64,000 nt of DNA from Papaver somniferum. Its lineage: Eukaryota; Streptophyta; Magnoliopsida; Ranunculales; Papaveraceae. A model generated the notes under the pieces. That model was not told the origin of the DNA, did not search any database, and saw nothing but the letters and a program-made list of their open reading frames with translations. The translations under genes were made by a program, and so were the position numbers. This document shows, one piece after another, positions 22,621 to 34,130 of this stretch; position 1 is the first letter of the stretch, and each line of letters opens with the position of its first letter. Location of the stretch: contig NC_039364.1 in assembly GCF_003573695.1 (NCBI RefSeq), positions 71,072,256-71,136,255 of the forward strand, read 5' to 3'.

Positions 22621-23859
22621 TCAGGCATAATAAGCTTTGAGCCATTTGCCATTGATGATGTTTCCTTCCTTTCCTCCATTGATTGATAAATTTTTGTAGT
22701 ACCCGCTAGACACTGATTTGATAACAACATATGTCCCTTCCCATTTAGAAGAGAACTTAGGAGCGGACATGTCTTGTTGAATGTGCTTTGCCGTCTTTAA
22801 TACCAAATCTCCTACTTGAAATGTTCGAGGTCTTACCATTTTGTTGTAGGCTCTGGAGATCCTCTGTTTGTAAGCTTCCACATATTTTTCCACCTTGGTT
22901 CTCCTTGATTCCAGCATATCTAGCTCAACGATTCTTGATCTGGAGATTTCGGCCTCATCCCATTGTACACCACTGGACGCTGCAATCCTGGCTGAGGGAA
23001 CTTTGATTTCTGTTGGAAGTATGGCGTCGGATCCATAGACAAGGGAATATGGCGAAGTACCGATCGAGCTCCTTGGTGCAGTTCTGTAAGCCCATAGAGC
23101 CATGGGTAATTGCTCATGCCATGATCAAGGATTGTCATGAATCGTCCGACTGATAATCTTGACCAAAGTCTTGTTGGTACTTTGTACTTGACCATTTCCT
23201 TGTGGATAGTAAGGCGTGGAGAAGATTTGTTTGATCCCATATTTATTGAGCAACTTCTCAACATCTTGATTGGCAAAAGGAGTTCCGTTATCTATGATGA
23301 TATGCTTAGGAACTCCGAATCTGCATATTATGTGCTCTTTGATGAAGGCGGCAATTGTAACTCCAGTGGTGCTTCGAAGGGGAATAGCCTCGACCCACTT
23401 GGTGAATTACTCTGTCGCAGTGATGATGTATTCATGTTGTTTTGAAGATGCTGGATTGATCTTCCCAATGATATCTAGTCCCCAGCTGTAGAAAGGCCAC
23501 GGACTATTCACAGAATTCAACGAGAGACAAGGAGTGTGGATGAGATTACCATGGGTTTGGCATTGGTGACACCTCTGAACGTGTGCGGCTGCAACATCTT
23601 CCATGGTTGGCGAATCATATTTCTCATGAATTTGAAGAAATAGTTTCCTATTTCCTTGATGTTCTCCATCATGTACTTACTTCAGGATTGTAGGGATTTC
23701 ATGTTCGGCTAAGCACCTCAGTAAATTTCCACCAAAGCTTTTGCGGTATAAGATCCCATCGAGATAGACAAATCTCTTAGATTTCTGAATGAGTTTGACT
23801 GCTTGCTTCTTTTCCAGTGGTAGTTAGTTGTCCCGGAGGTATTTTATGTAAGGCTCCCT
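22621..23859 (-). pseudogene. Tat-A integrase: second zinc module, catalytic core and C-terminal domain, broken
   Basis: The integrase inserts element DNA into the genome. Reading leftward, a second zinc-binding module (ILYRKSFGGNLLRCL ... RCHQCQTHGN) lies at about 23530-23800. The core begins WGLDIIGKI (first catalytic Asp) near 23490. IIDNGTPFANQ (second Asp) follows near 23290. The region where the catalytic Glu belongs reads GNGQVQSTNKTL near 23190, with Gln in the usual Glu position. WAYRTAPRSSIGTSPYSLVYG and a C-terminal DLVLK...WEGTYVV domain end at 22621. Stops lie near 23404 (TAA) and 23128 (TGA), with a frameshift around 23100-23280. Catalytically dead and fragmented. Confidence 0.85.
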
Positions 23860-24492
23860 CTAGTCCCCAGTGTGGTGGACCGTCAAAACCTCCAAGTGAT
23901 GAGGAGGTGTTTGGCAATCAGGACAAGATCCTTGTAAAACTCTTAACTGAGTCTCCATGGATGGCCAGTAGTACCCCATTCTTTGAATATTTCTGTAAAG
24001 TGTTACCACTAACGTTTGCCCACAGACTTCCTCATGTATGCGTTTGAGCTGTTCCTCCGCTTCGTCGCTCCCAAGACATCGTGATAGAGATCCATCAGGG
24101 TTTCGATAGTATATCCCTCCATGAAGCAAGAAGTAGTTCTTCAATTCCTTGAGGCTGACTTGGCCTTCTGAGATAGAGCTGCTCAATTCATGAATGACGG
24201 GTGCTCTCCAATCGTTCACTGGAATGTCTTCGATATGAGTGATCCAAGTCGAAGATATTGTACGCCTCTGTACAGTGATCGTTTTCTGTGCTCCTTCGAA
24301 TTGCATCTTGGAGGCGAGAGTTTCTAGGCAATCAACGTGCCTATTGTTAGTCCGTCCAGTATGAACGATCGCTGCGTCAGCAAAATATGTCAACAGTCGC
24401 TGAGCTTCGGTTCTGAATGGAGCAAGTGTAATTTCTTTGAGAGAATACGTTCCATTCATCTGGTTGACCAATAATTTTGAATCTCCTCTTAT
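23860..24492 (-). pseudogene. Tat-A archaeal-type RNase H tail and first integrase zinc module
   Basis: Same frame as the RT segment after an in-frame TAG (24493-24495), ending at another TAG (23860-23862) that replaces a Trp codon in a DWREP-type motif. It opens with IRGDSKLLVNQMNGTYSLK, the second half of the archaeal-type RNase H whose Asp-containing strand is intact here. A linker and a zinc-binding module follow: GGIYYRNPDGSLSRCL, IHEEVCGQ, GYYWPSM and SCPDCQ. The module lacks one of the two expected histidine positions, so it may not fold. The following segment carries a second, independent copy of this module. Confidence 0.8.
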
Positions 24493-26346
24493 CTAGAGGT
24501 GTGTTGCTCCTGCTTGCTTGGCCAAGGATAATCCTAATAGGAAGGCTTCATATTCCGCTGAGTTGTTGGTGCAGTGGAAATCCAACTTGAACGAATGTGA
24601 GAAAACTTCACCAGATGGAGACACCAACACTATGCCCGCTCCTCCGGTGTCACTATTAGGGGTGGCAGATCCATTAAAGTATAGAAGCCATGTTTCTTCC
24701 TTGATGACCAAGATGTCTGGGAATTCTCCGGGCACTTCTTCATGTAGTGTTGTTGTGTATTCCCCTGGAAAAGCGGCGAGCAAGTCTGCGACCGCTTGAC
24801 CTTTGATGGCTTTAGGTGGCGTGCAAGCTATGTCAAATTCTGATATCTGGAGTAGCCACTTCGCTGGTCTTCCTATCAAGGCTGGCTTTGATAACAAGAA
24901 CTTTATGGGATCAGCTTTGGAGATGAGTACGAGCCTGTTAGATAGTAAGTAATGTCTGAACTTCTGGATTGCATGTACCAATGCCAGGCATGACCTTTCG
25001 GCCTTTGGGTATCGGAGTTGAGAATCTCTCATTGTGCGGCTGAAGTAGTAAATCGGTCGTTCGACGCCTTCGTCGTCTTCCTGAGCGAGGAGTGCGCCGA
25101 TGGCGACGTCACTGGAGGGTGTGTAAAGAATCAGAGGTCGTCCCTGCACTGGAGACCTCATGACGGACGGTGACAATAATATCTGTTGTATTTTATGGAA
25201 AGCTTCTTGTTGAACAGCTGTCCAGGTGAAGCTTGCTCCTTTCTTCAGCATAGGTGTGAACGAAGCACTGAGTTGAGCTAATCCAGGAATGAAGCGCCGA
25301 ATGTAATTTACCTTGCCCATAAAGCTCTGTAGTTCCTTCATAGTACGTGGAGGAGGCATGGTGGTAATAGCTTTTGCCTTGTCTGGGTCGACTTTGATCC
25401 CTTCAGCCGTGACCAGGAATCCTAAGAATTTTCCGGAAGAAACTCCGAATGCGCACTTTAGAGGATTCATTTTTAATTTGTATTCTCTGCACCTTTCAAA
25501 CACCTGCCTTAGAACTTCGAGATGAGATGATCGAGTCTTGAATTTTACCACCACATTATCAACATAGTCTTCTACTTGCTTGTGCATCATGTCATGTAAT
25601 ATGACATTCATGGCTCGTTGATAGGTGGCACCCGCATTCTTTAATCCAAAGGGCATCACAGTGTAGTGAAAATTCCCAATGGGAGTACGGAACGCAGTCT
25701 TGTTGGCGTCATGTTCATACATCTTGATCTGGCTGTACCCACTATAGACGTCCATGAATGAGAACATACCGTGACCACTGGTTGCATAGACGAGCATGTC
25801 AATGTTGGGTAGAGGAAAATCATCTTTTGGACAACATTTATTCAAGTTCCTGAAGTCTACACAACATCTGATTTGACCATTTTTCTTCTTAACAGGTACC
25901 ACATTTGCTAGCCACGTTGGATGAAGAATAGGCTTGATGAACACTGCTGCCAACAGTTTCTGGATTTCGACCTTGATTTGCTCCTCGACTTCGTGTCTAA
26001 ATTGCATGGGCGGTTGTTTGACAGCTTTGGAACCAGGGACGATGTGTAGGTGATGGGTGACGAGTTTGTAAACTAGACCCGGCATTTCTTCGTACGTCCA
26101 GGCGAAGACATCTTGATATTCTTTCAATAATTTTACCAGCTCGGTCCGCTCCTCTGGTGATAGCGCTGAACTGATCAGGATTGGACTTGGACCGTCTTCA
26201 GTCCCAATGTTGATTGTTTCGAGATCGTCAGTGGTAGAATCAGTGTCGTCCTGTAGTTTTCGTGGGGCATCTTGGACTTCTTCTTCAAGTGATAGTTCAC
26301 TCTGACACGATTCTTCATGGAGGGGAGACTTTTCATCGTTCTCCCC
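24493..26346 (-). pseudogene. Tat-A reverse transcriptase and RNase H, catalytic residues lost
   Basis: Copies the RNA genome into DNA. From an upstream acidic segment (about 26346-26130), RT motifs follow in order, numbering from the Met at 26127: PVKKKNGQIRCCVDFRNLN (78-96), the first catalytic Asp in FSFMDVYSGY (126), MPFGLKNAGATYQRAMN (158-174) and the active-site box. The box reads YVDN at 188-191 instead of YVDD, a GAT-to-AAT change that should abolish activity. The Gypsy RNase H is at about 330-435. The archaeal-type RNase H begins LLYFNGSA at 481, again with Asn for the usual catalytic Asp (485). The two-RNase-H layout is diagnostic of plant Tat elements. It continues in frame from the protease ORF after a TAG at 26356. 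Confidence 0.93.
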
Positions 26347-26355
26347 GATTAATTG

Positions 26356-27528
26356 CTAATCTTTCCGTCGGCGATAAATGACTCTCCCTTCTACGTCTCG
26401 ATCGGTCGTGAAGTTTGTCCTTGGAGTTGAGACTTGATCATTATGGCGTTTATTCGTTGTAGTAGGTGACTTGATCATTTTATAAGCTGAGGACGACAGA
26501 TCGTTATCAGCCTTCTCGATAGTCTTCCAGCTTGGAAGTGGAGTACTGCGAATCCTGCTTGGAGGTTCCGGGACGCCTTTTTGAGATTCAAGGAACTCAG
26601 TATCATAGACGGGAGCATAAGGAGACGATGAAGCCGGAATGCGAACGATCTTGTTGTCGAGCAGGGCCTTCATGCATTGATGGTATGTTGAAGGAACCAC
26701 CTTGTTATCATGGAGCCATGGGCGTCCCAGTATTATGTGGTAGTCAGGTTCTTGCTCGATCACATGAAACTTTTCTTTCGATCGAATCGTCCCCACCCTC
26801 AAATCTATGTATGCATATCCATATGTATGGCTTTGACTTCCTTCAAATCCTGTCATTAGGATGGGATAGCGAATGATTTTACCTTGTGGGAATCTGGCCA
26901 TCTTGAGAGTCTTCATAGTGACAATGTTGGTGGAAGAACCGGTGTCAACAAGAGCTCTTCTAAATTCGGTGCCTTTGATGAAACCAGTGACATACAATGC
27001 TCGGTTGTGTCCTTCATACGTCATGCGATCTTCTTCTCCAAAAGAGATGTTGTCGATCAAATGTCCAGGCACTAGGGAGACTTCTTCAACTGATGGTGTT
27101 GGAGGTGTTATTTGTACGCTGGATGATATCTGGTTAAGTAATGAAAATATGTCTGTGCGCTGATCCCTGGAGAAGTGCAGGAGTTCGCATAGATTTTCAA
27201 TCAAATGTGTGACCTCTTGTTCCACAGGCTTCTCGTATGTGGTGAAGCTGTTGATTTGAGGGTCATATGACGTCTCAGTCCCCGGTGTTGAGGCTTCTGG
27301 AGCAGAGATACTGCCTAACTCGGATGTCAATATGATGAGAAAGTCGAGGATGTGGTTTATCGTATCCTTCATCAGGTCCATGTTCCTGGTATGGACCTCT
27401 AGGATTTGGGCCAACTCTGCCAAAGTCGGGATCCCTCTGCCCTCCATGCCACCAGGTGTAACATGAGGAATATTGTCATTTGAAATGTTCTGATCTGAAT
27501 TAGTTAAATTAGTCCTAAGACCAACCAT
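26356..27528 (-). pseudogene. Tat-A truncated gag fused to aspartic protease
   Basis: ATG at 27528 lies 37 bases inside the primer-binding site; 390 codons lead to TAG at 26356, in the same frame as pol. The first 60 residues (GIPTLAELAQILEVHTRNM...) resemble the start of the Tat-N gag (MEGMARILEDVLANQADIA). The capsid core and zinc knuckle expected before the protease are absent; a proline- and acid-rich linker takes their place. The protease is recognisable: ALVDTGSSTNIV at 192-203 with the DTGS active site, and IILGRPWLH at 265-273. It should cleave the polyprotein. A gag of about 150 residues without capsid core points to a large internal deletion. Active by sequence at the protease site, but without capsid the element would need gag from elsewhere. 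Confidence 0.85.
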
Positions 27529-27564
27529 CTTGTGAGATTGTGAGATTGCAACCGAGAGAATGAC

Positions 27565-27582
27565 CTCCCACTGTGGTCGCCA
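27565..27582 (-). promoter_or_regulatory. Tat-A primer-binding site
   Basis: The minus strand reads TGGCGACCACAGTGGGAG three bases inside the 5' LTR. The identical 18 bases occur at the same place in Tat-N (43473-43490). The tRNA partner is uncertain; Tat elements often use tRNA-Arg. Confidence 0.75.
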
Positions 27583-27585
27583 ATC

Positions 27586-30500
27586 TGTAGATGGGGAAAA
27601 ACGATTTGCTGGTTTTTAAGGAATTGAGGAGACGACCGTACGGAGGAGACTCCTCGAACCGAGCGAAATGTTAAACCTCACACAGATGCACCGCTGCAAA
27701 GGGGGTGCTTTAGATTCGAGAGATCAATCTGTAATACTCCAGCCTAAATCAAGACAATGACCGTTCCAGAGTAAATTCGGTCACAAGAGAGGATGGGTTG
27801 ATCTGTAGGAGGGAAGCTGAGAAATGTGTGAATCAATGATAATCAAAGATTGTGGGTATGTGAATTCTGAATACGATAAGCTCCGAGTGATTGAAATTGC
27901 TCAATTGAGAGTAGTTGCTCAATTGATGAGTTGATGATCTCGTGTTTTCAGTTTGACGTGAGATTGATGATACTGATGATGTTTCAATCATGATTCAGAG
28001 ACTTATTTATATTGCTGGAATTGTAGACACCATGATTCCATGAAGTGTGAAAGTTGATGGAATCAAGGAGTGGGGAAGTGGAGATCGTGTTTGAAACCAG
28101 TTGCTCAACGTGTGGAGACTTGGTCGATTTTCCACCCACTACCTCGTGAATTCCTTCAACTTATTGCACGACTTGCTCACATTCCATCATGTGTTTGAAC
28201 ACACGTGTCGTAGACCGCCAGACCAAAACCCTAAGTGATATCCCCCAAGTGACACGATTGACGTCTCGTGGTTTGTTAGTCAATTGATGACTTCGTGGTT
28301 TGATGGGACGATGAGTCCATGTAGTCGTTGAGTTGAACATGATGTTCTGAAACTCGTGAATTGAACATGTCATGAGACAGAGGTATAGTTCTTACGATGA
28401 AGTGAGCAAGTATTGCTCATTCGATGGGTCGTTGAATATTGATTGTTGAACCAATATTCCTTGGTTTGAACAAATATTTATCATCTGAGCAAGTGTTGCT
28501 CATGTGATGAATTGTTGAATATTTGGTCGTCTGAGGACGTGTTGCTCGTCTGATGGATTATTGGCAGCGTACCAAAAATATTAATTAGAATACTGGTCGT
28601 TGAACCGAGCATAATTAATAAAATTAATGACCATGAGGTCTTCATAAAATTATTAAGGTTAGAATCTGGAATGATGATCCTTGGATTCAGAAACCCTAAT
28701 TTGATCAATTGATGATCAATTCATGGTTCGTCAGAATTTCAACCATGGGACGGAGGAGGGAGCGATTATGTGGGACCGTGGATCAACCATGTAGTGTCCT
28801 TATGCTCACATGAGCAAATACGAAGAACTCCTAAAGAGTTGACGATTTGTTGGTGAAAGAATGATTAAATTCTGGTTTAATCATTTATTCGAAAACGCTC
28901 GTCTGAGCCTTAGGTGAGAAAACCTAATTAATTATGACGAGGCGAGGGACCGACCATAGAGTCATGAAACCGTCCGTGGGTTTTCCCTCGACCGCCTGAC
29001 GATCACTTCATGAAAATCCAAAGTGTTTGGGAGAGTTTTGGACCTAATACGAGCAATTGTGCAAATTAGGTAAAAACTGTGAAAATTGATGGGACCGGCT
29101 TCCGTGAGCCAAAGAACCAATCTTGGTCGGTCAAGATAGCGTGATCATGTCCCCAAGGAGTCCACATCTCATTCCTGAGAATTTTAATATTTTCTGGCGT
29201 GCAGTTGAGCATCCATTCGAGAAAATATGCCAAAATTAGGGTTTCGACGAAACTGAGGAAAACACCATGAGATGATGAAAAATAATTATAAAATAAGGAA
29301 TGAGGAGGCGTGGGACCGCCGTAGTCAAGGCATGGTCGTCCGATCGTGACCACGGTTCCGTGGTGCCTTTTCCTTAATTTTATAATATTTTGATGATTTT
29401 AAGAAAAATTCATGAATTTTGAGAAATTTGATGAATTTTGGGAGTTTCCATGAATTGAAGGAGTTTTCATGAGTTCAAGGAAGCAAAAGATATTAAAATA
29501 ATAAAACAAGGGCGTGTGGGACCGTGGAAGGCATGGTCGGCCGGCTAGGGCCCGGTCCCACGAGTTTCCCTAATTTTATAACGATTTTATGAAAAATTCA
29601 TGAATTTTGAGAAATTTGATGAATTTAGGGAGTTTCCATGAATTGAAGGAGTTTTCATGAGTTCAAGGAAGCAAAAAAATATTAAAATAATAAAAAATAA
29701 GGGCATGTGGGACCGTGAAAGGCATGGCCGGCCGGCTAGGGCCCGGTCCCACGTTTTCCTTATTTTTTTTATATTTTTTAGGTATTTTGATGATTTGAGG
29801 GAATTTTTCCTAATTTGAGAGAAATACCATGAAATCAAGGAATTTGATGAATTCAAGGAAAACTAATAATAAAATAATAAAACAAAGGGGCGTGTGGGAC
29901 CGACTAGGGCATGGCCGGCCGGCCAAGGCCCGGTCCCACAAGTTTTCATAGTCTATTTTATTTTATTATTATTTGATGATTTGTGCAAAAATACCATGAA
30001 ATCAAGGATTTTTTCATGAAATTGGAGAAATAATAATTATAATAATAAAATAATAAGGAACCGTGGTTATGGGGCCGGTTGGACCAAGGCATGGCCGGTT
30101 GGCCAGTGGTCACGCCCCACACTCCTTTCCTTAATTTTATATTATTTTTTATGGATTTATGGAAGTACCATGAAACCGAGGAGTTTCCTCAAGACGAAGG
30201 AGATTTGATAAAATGAGAGAATTTTCATCAAATCATGGAAAATAATAAAAATGCATTAAAATATAAAACTGGCGTGGGATTGACCACGACATGGTCGGTC
30301 GGTCGTGTGTCCGTGCTCTCAGCACCCTGGTCAATATTTTTAATTATTTATTATTTTCTTCTCTATTTTGCATAGGTTCATCATTTCGTTGTATTTTTGA
30401 AATACTCGTTCGTGCGATGACTGTTAGTGTATCATCGTTGAATACACCTTCAACATTTGAATCGGGGCTTACTTAGAGGTAGCTCAGATGCCCGGTTGTT

Positions 30501-31270
30501 GATTATTTATTACTAATTGTGGAATTCAGTGGAGAATAATTCATAAAACTGAGTAATAAGATGTTTATTATTAATTCATAGGATCAGCTGAGGATTCGAC
30601 GACGAATTCAAAATAATAAAGTGAGCATTACCATTCCATGGGATCGTAGATTCGACCATAGAATCAGAGTAATTAAGGTTTATCTATTACCATTTATGAG
30701 ACCAGTTGTGGATTCGATCATGAAATCGGAGTAATGAGATAATATAGTTATTGCTATTCTATGAGATCAAGCTGTGGATTCGATCATAGAATCAGAACAA
30801 TTATTATTGTCGTTCCATGGGACCAGTCGTGGATTCGACCATGGAATAGGAGCGATTGTAATTAGGAATAATTAACTTTTGTGGCTCTATACTAGCAGAG
30901 CAAGCTGTCTAGGAGCATTAATTATCCTGATACGAGCTTGCCGGTAAGTCATATCCTTTATATAGTCAGGGTAAACTTGTTGTTTGTTCCTGAAGACGTT
31001 ATCTCTCTATACTAGCAGAGCAAGCTGTCTAGGAGCCGTCCATCTCGTGATGCTATATAGAAATAATCACTGAAAGTATTCAGTATTCATGAGATATGTC
31101 GTTGTCCAGTCGTGAGACTACATATCTACATGTACTCTGAGAGAAAGTACTCTCTGTTGAGAATTAGATGAGAGACCCGTGTCTCGATGCTCATGTCTAA
31201 TTGTTGAATCAGAGCTTCGTATAATTATGAGTTTACGAATTTAGCCTTTGTCGAAAATCCACCATCTACA
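27586..31270 (-). repeat. Tat-A 5' LTR (3685 bases)
   Basis: Partner of 15355-19019. It ends CCATCTACA followed by AATCT. It carries the same hairpin array (about 29305-30330), 60-base repeats (about 30500-30860) and 32-base direct repeats as the other LTR. Differences between the two are a few percent by eye. ORFs on either strand here are fortuitous. Confidence 0.92.
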
Positions 31271-31275
31271 AATCT

Positions 31276-31805
31276 AACTCTCATTTCAATCATTGGAACA
31301 TTCTTATAGGACGTTGATATTCTATAGTTGTTATTCACATATTATTTTTCGTCAAAGTAAGCAGTTTCCAAAGTGATTGAAACTTTTCATGACTTTTGTC
31401 ACTAGGTAAAGATGAACTTGGTTAAAGCGAAAGCTTACCAACACATATTTCGAGAAATAGATAGGCGAGATAAACTCGGCTCGAAATAGCAAATGTTAAT
31501 AATCTAAGTCTATATAGCAAAACGTCTTTTGTCTCAAGATAAGAGATAAATAGACTTTTGAGTGATAGATAAGTTCAAGACTCCACATACCTTTTAGTCG
31601 ATGAAGATCCACCGGTTCCTTGAGTAGTCCTTCGTCTTATATGATGATTGCCATGGAGTTCTTGTGCTCAACTACACTTTCTATCCTAGTCTGAGACCTT
31701 AGCTATAGTAGACTAGAAATAAAGACTTATAGTTTTGATCACTAACATTGAAAAACATGCTTGAGATAGCAACGCATGCGAGTTCGACCGAGCAATGCTC
31801 TAACA
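31276..31805 (-). repeat. E1 5' LTR, outer part
   Basis: Continuation of 13508-15354 after the Tat-A insertion. It ends GCTCTAACA at the boundary with E2. The last 259 bases are the partner of 1-259. Confidence 0.88.
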
Positions 31806-34114
31806 GTATCCATGCGCTTCCGACTTCGAAGGTCACGCACTGGTACAATTCTTTTTGATCGTATTCCAAATAGCAAAGGAATAACGAATCTGTTTGGTAA
31901 CAACTCTATTGGTTCTTTAAGATAAAGATATCTCAATTCTTACGCAAAGGCTCTTCCGTTTAATTTAATAAACTCCTTTGCCTGATTAGATCAATCTATC
32001 CAATAACTACCAAAGTAGTCAAGTTTAGATTCACAATCAATCTGTATAGATCTCAAAGAGAAACTATAAAGCGAAGACGATTTAACGCAACTAATCAATC
32101 GAATAAATATGATTCTATTTGGATCCCAGCCGATCAAGGCTTGTGCACACACAAAGATACAAAAACCAATTAGAAATCTTCTCCGTCTTCAAATTTTCTT
32201 TAATCTTCAATAATACCTGCACAACACCACTTGAATCTCTTGTGATCAATCACATACATAACGGAGTCTGTTAAAAATGGATTATCACAAGATGTCTTTA
32301 GATCTAACAACAGTTCTAAAGATTCCATCGATACTTCGATCTAGTCTGAGTGAATCTTATATCAGAAGAGAACATTCTCAAGAATAAACAAAACTAGGTG
32401 CAATCAAAGTTTCAACAACCGTTAGTCAATCAAATCAATCGAAAGTTAATAACACTGCAATTATCTATTTTCCCACAAACGGTAATTGTAGAGCTTCTTG
32501 ATCCCACAGAAGTCTTTAAACGAGCGGTCGTAAGAGATTTCACCTAATTAGGATACTTTCCTCTCCGAATAGACGGATCCACCAGAAACAACAAGAATTG
32601 AAGTTTGCATGGCTCGTAGGATAGTTTGCTAGAATTTATAGACCAAGAACGTTTGGACATCAAAGAATTTCCAAAACCGAAGACATTCTCAAGATTTGCA
32701 ATGAGTGGAAAAATTGGATTTTCCTAATTCCAATAAATGCTTGTCCAATATTTCCGAAACCTCTCAATAGAAAATCTCTAATTAGTAAATGCACATTACT
32801 AATTTTTATTCTCTAGAGATATGCATTTAATTTCTCTCAATTAAAGCATATAAAACCAAAAATCTTAATTAAAAGATTCTTAATTTATCTGTACAGGATC
32901 TCCTTGAGTACTAAGGAATATCTTTGAACAATAAATAATAAGATTTACTGTTCAAAGTATGTAGACATTTTTTCTCTGTAAATCCTTATTTCATATTCAC
33001 ATGGATTTACATTCTTGGAATCATTCATACCACACTTCCAAACAAGTTTAAAATTGGTTTCCATGTATTCCAAGAAAACTATGTGATTGATCAAATATCA
33101 AATCACAAACATGGGTTCAATCGGTTATACTAATCTCTAGGATCATTTATACCTTATTATGGAAATACATGTGATCGGTCACACCAGTCACTAGGATCGG
33201 TTACACCAGTTACAAGGATCGGTTCCATATTCCCATGGTATTGCTTGTGATCGGTCACACCAGTTACCAGGACCGGTTACACCAATTAACATGATCGATT
33301 ACCAATTACAAGGATCGATTACACAACACTCGTGATCGGTCACACCAATTACAAGGATCGATCATACCAACACACGGTGATTACTTAGGACCGGTTACAC
33401 CAATTAATAGTCATACCAAATCATAAGTCAGGCATTGTGATTAGTTATAACAAGATACATAACCAAGGTTAAGATCAGTTCTACCATTTCACACATATTG
33501 GCATCAAAAGATTTGCAATGAATAGCCGGACCAATAAGCCTAATGATTTCCCTTTCGATTCACGAAACAAGTTCATGAATGTACTTCCTTTAAACAAATG
33601 TAAAACATTGTTTCCTAGGATGAAATCTTCACCATAACCCATTCACATAATCATAACAGTATATACAAGATTATGTCGATGTTATATCTACAAAATTCAA
33701 AAGATAAGCGTTATACTTCGTAGTCTAATTCCCTAATACTATGATCATACAATTATGACCATGTCACATCACTAGAGTATTATACAATATGTACAGTATA
33801 TACAGCTTTGCAGTTATGTTTCAATATAGCACGACTTGATAGATACATTAGGAATGAAACAGTTCAATTCAATATTACTAACCTCAAGTGGAAGGATGTT
33901 GGCGTCGTTGTAGTTCGTTACTTCTTCACATTCTTCAGGTCTTCGGAGTAATGCTTGTATGTCTCAACATTCCTAGACTTTCTAGTCTAACCCAAACGAA
34001 TTTGACTTTACTATTTAATCAAGCGACTTTTAGATGAGTTTTGATACACTAAAATATGACAACCAAACTTGACATACCAACGCTTTGTGAGTTCAACCGA
34101 GCTATGCTCTAACA
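31806..34114 (-). repeat. E2 3' LTR, truncated by E1
   Basis: Aligns with about 36358-38700. The join to E1 falls at CAGTATCCATGCGC, which appears uninterrupted in the other LTR near 36359. It ends GCTCTAACA. It contains a tandem repeat of about 25-30 bases at 33115-33415. Confidence 0.88.
33115..33415. repeat. GATCGGTTACACCAGTTACA-type tandem repeat in E2 LTR
   Basis: About ten degenerate units with a GGATCGGTTACACCAATTAC core. The matching array in the right LTR is at about 37675-37985. Unit order differs between the two LTRs, as expected for slippage. Confidence 0.8.
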
Positions 34115-34130
34115 ATATCCCCCTTGTCAA
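34115..34130 (-). promoter_or_regulatory. E2 polypurine tract
   Basis: The minus strand reads TTGACAAGGGGGATAT directly before the TGTTAGAGC LTR start, very close to the E1 tract. Confidence 0.8.

Larger units (their letters stand above)
15355..31270 (-). mobile_element. Tat-A: Tat-lineage Ty3/Gypsy element, 15.9 kb, inactivated
   Basis: Terminal TGTAGATGG...CCATCTACA and a 5-base duplication AATCT (15350-15354 and 31271-31275) define a complete insertion into the right LTR of E1. LTRs are about 3.67 kb each. The 5' LTR is on the right; primer-binding site, gag-protease and pol read leftward. RT, a degenerate Gypsy RNase H, a second (archaeal-type) RNase H and integrase follow in the order typical of the plant Tat lineage. 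Between integrase and the 3' LTR are two antisense genes (20383-20937 and 21426-22422), an arrangement known from Tat elements. Several stop codons and lost catalytic residues show that it can no longer move by itself. Confidence 0.93.
1..31805 (-). mobile_element. E1: non-autonomous Sirevirus-like Copia LTR element (left end outside window)
   Basis: Both LTR ends are visible. Bases 1-259 align without gaps to 31547-31805 (about 11-12 mismatches), and both finish at GCTCTAACA, the complement of the TGTTAGAGC LTR start. Inside the right LTR lies an initiator-Met primer-binding site (13494-13505). Inside the left LTR lies a polypurine tract (260-277). The element therefore reads on the minus strand, with its 5' LTR on the right. 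That LTR (13508-15354 plus 31276-31805, about 2.38 kb) is split by Tat-A. The internal region is split by an Athila-like element (1787-11330). I see no Copia gag, protease, integrase or RT in the remaining internal sequence, only two unfamiliar ORFs. The right flank GTATC (31806-31810) should recur left of the element, outside the window. Sirevirus assignment comes from the PBS, the LTR style and the repeated purine tracts, and is an inference. Confidence 0.8.

Noticed and set aside
22621..27528. Endogenous pararetrovirus (caulimovirid) origin for the RT region
   Set aside because: LTRs, target-site duplication, integrase and dual RNase H show a Tat Gypsy element; no movement protein was seen.
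33115..33415. Regular short repeats considered as a CRISPR array
   Set aside because: Units are degenerate and directly adjacent without unique spacers, inside a plant LTR.
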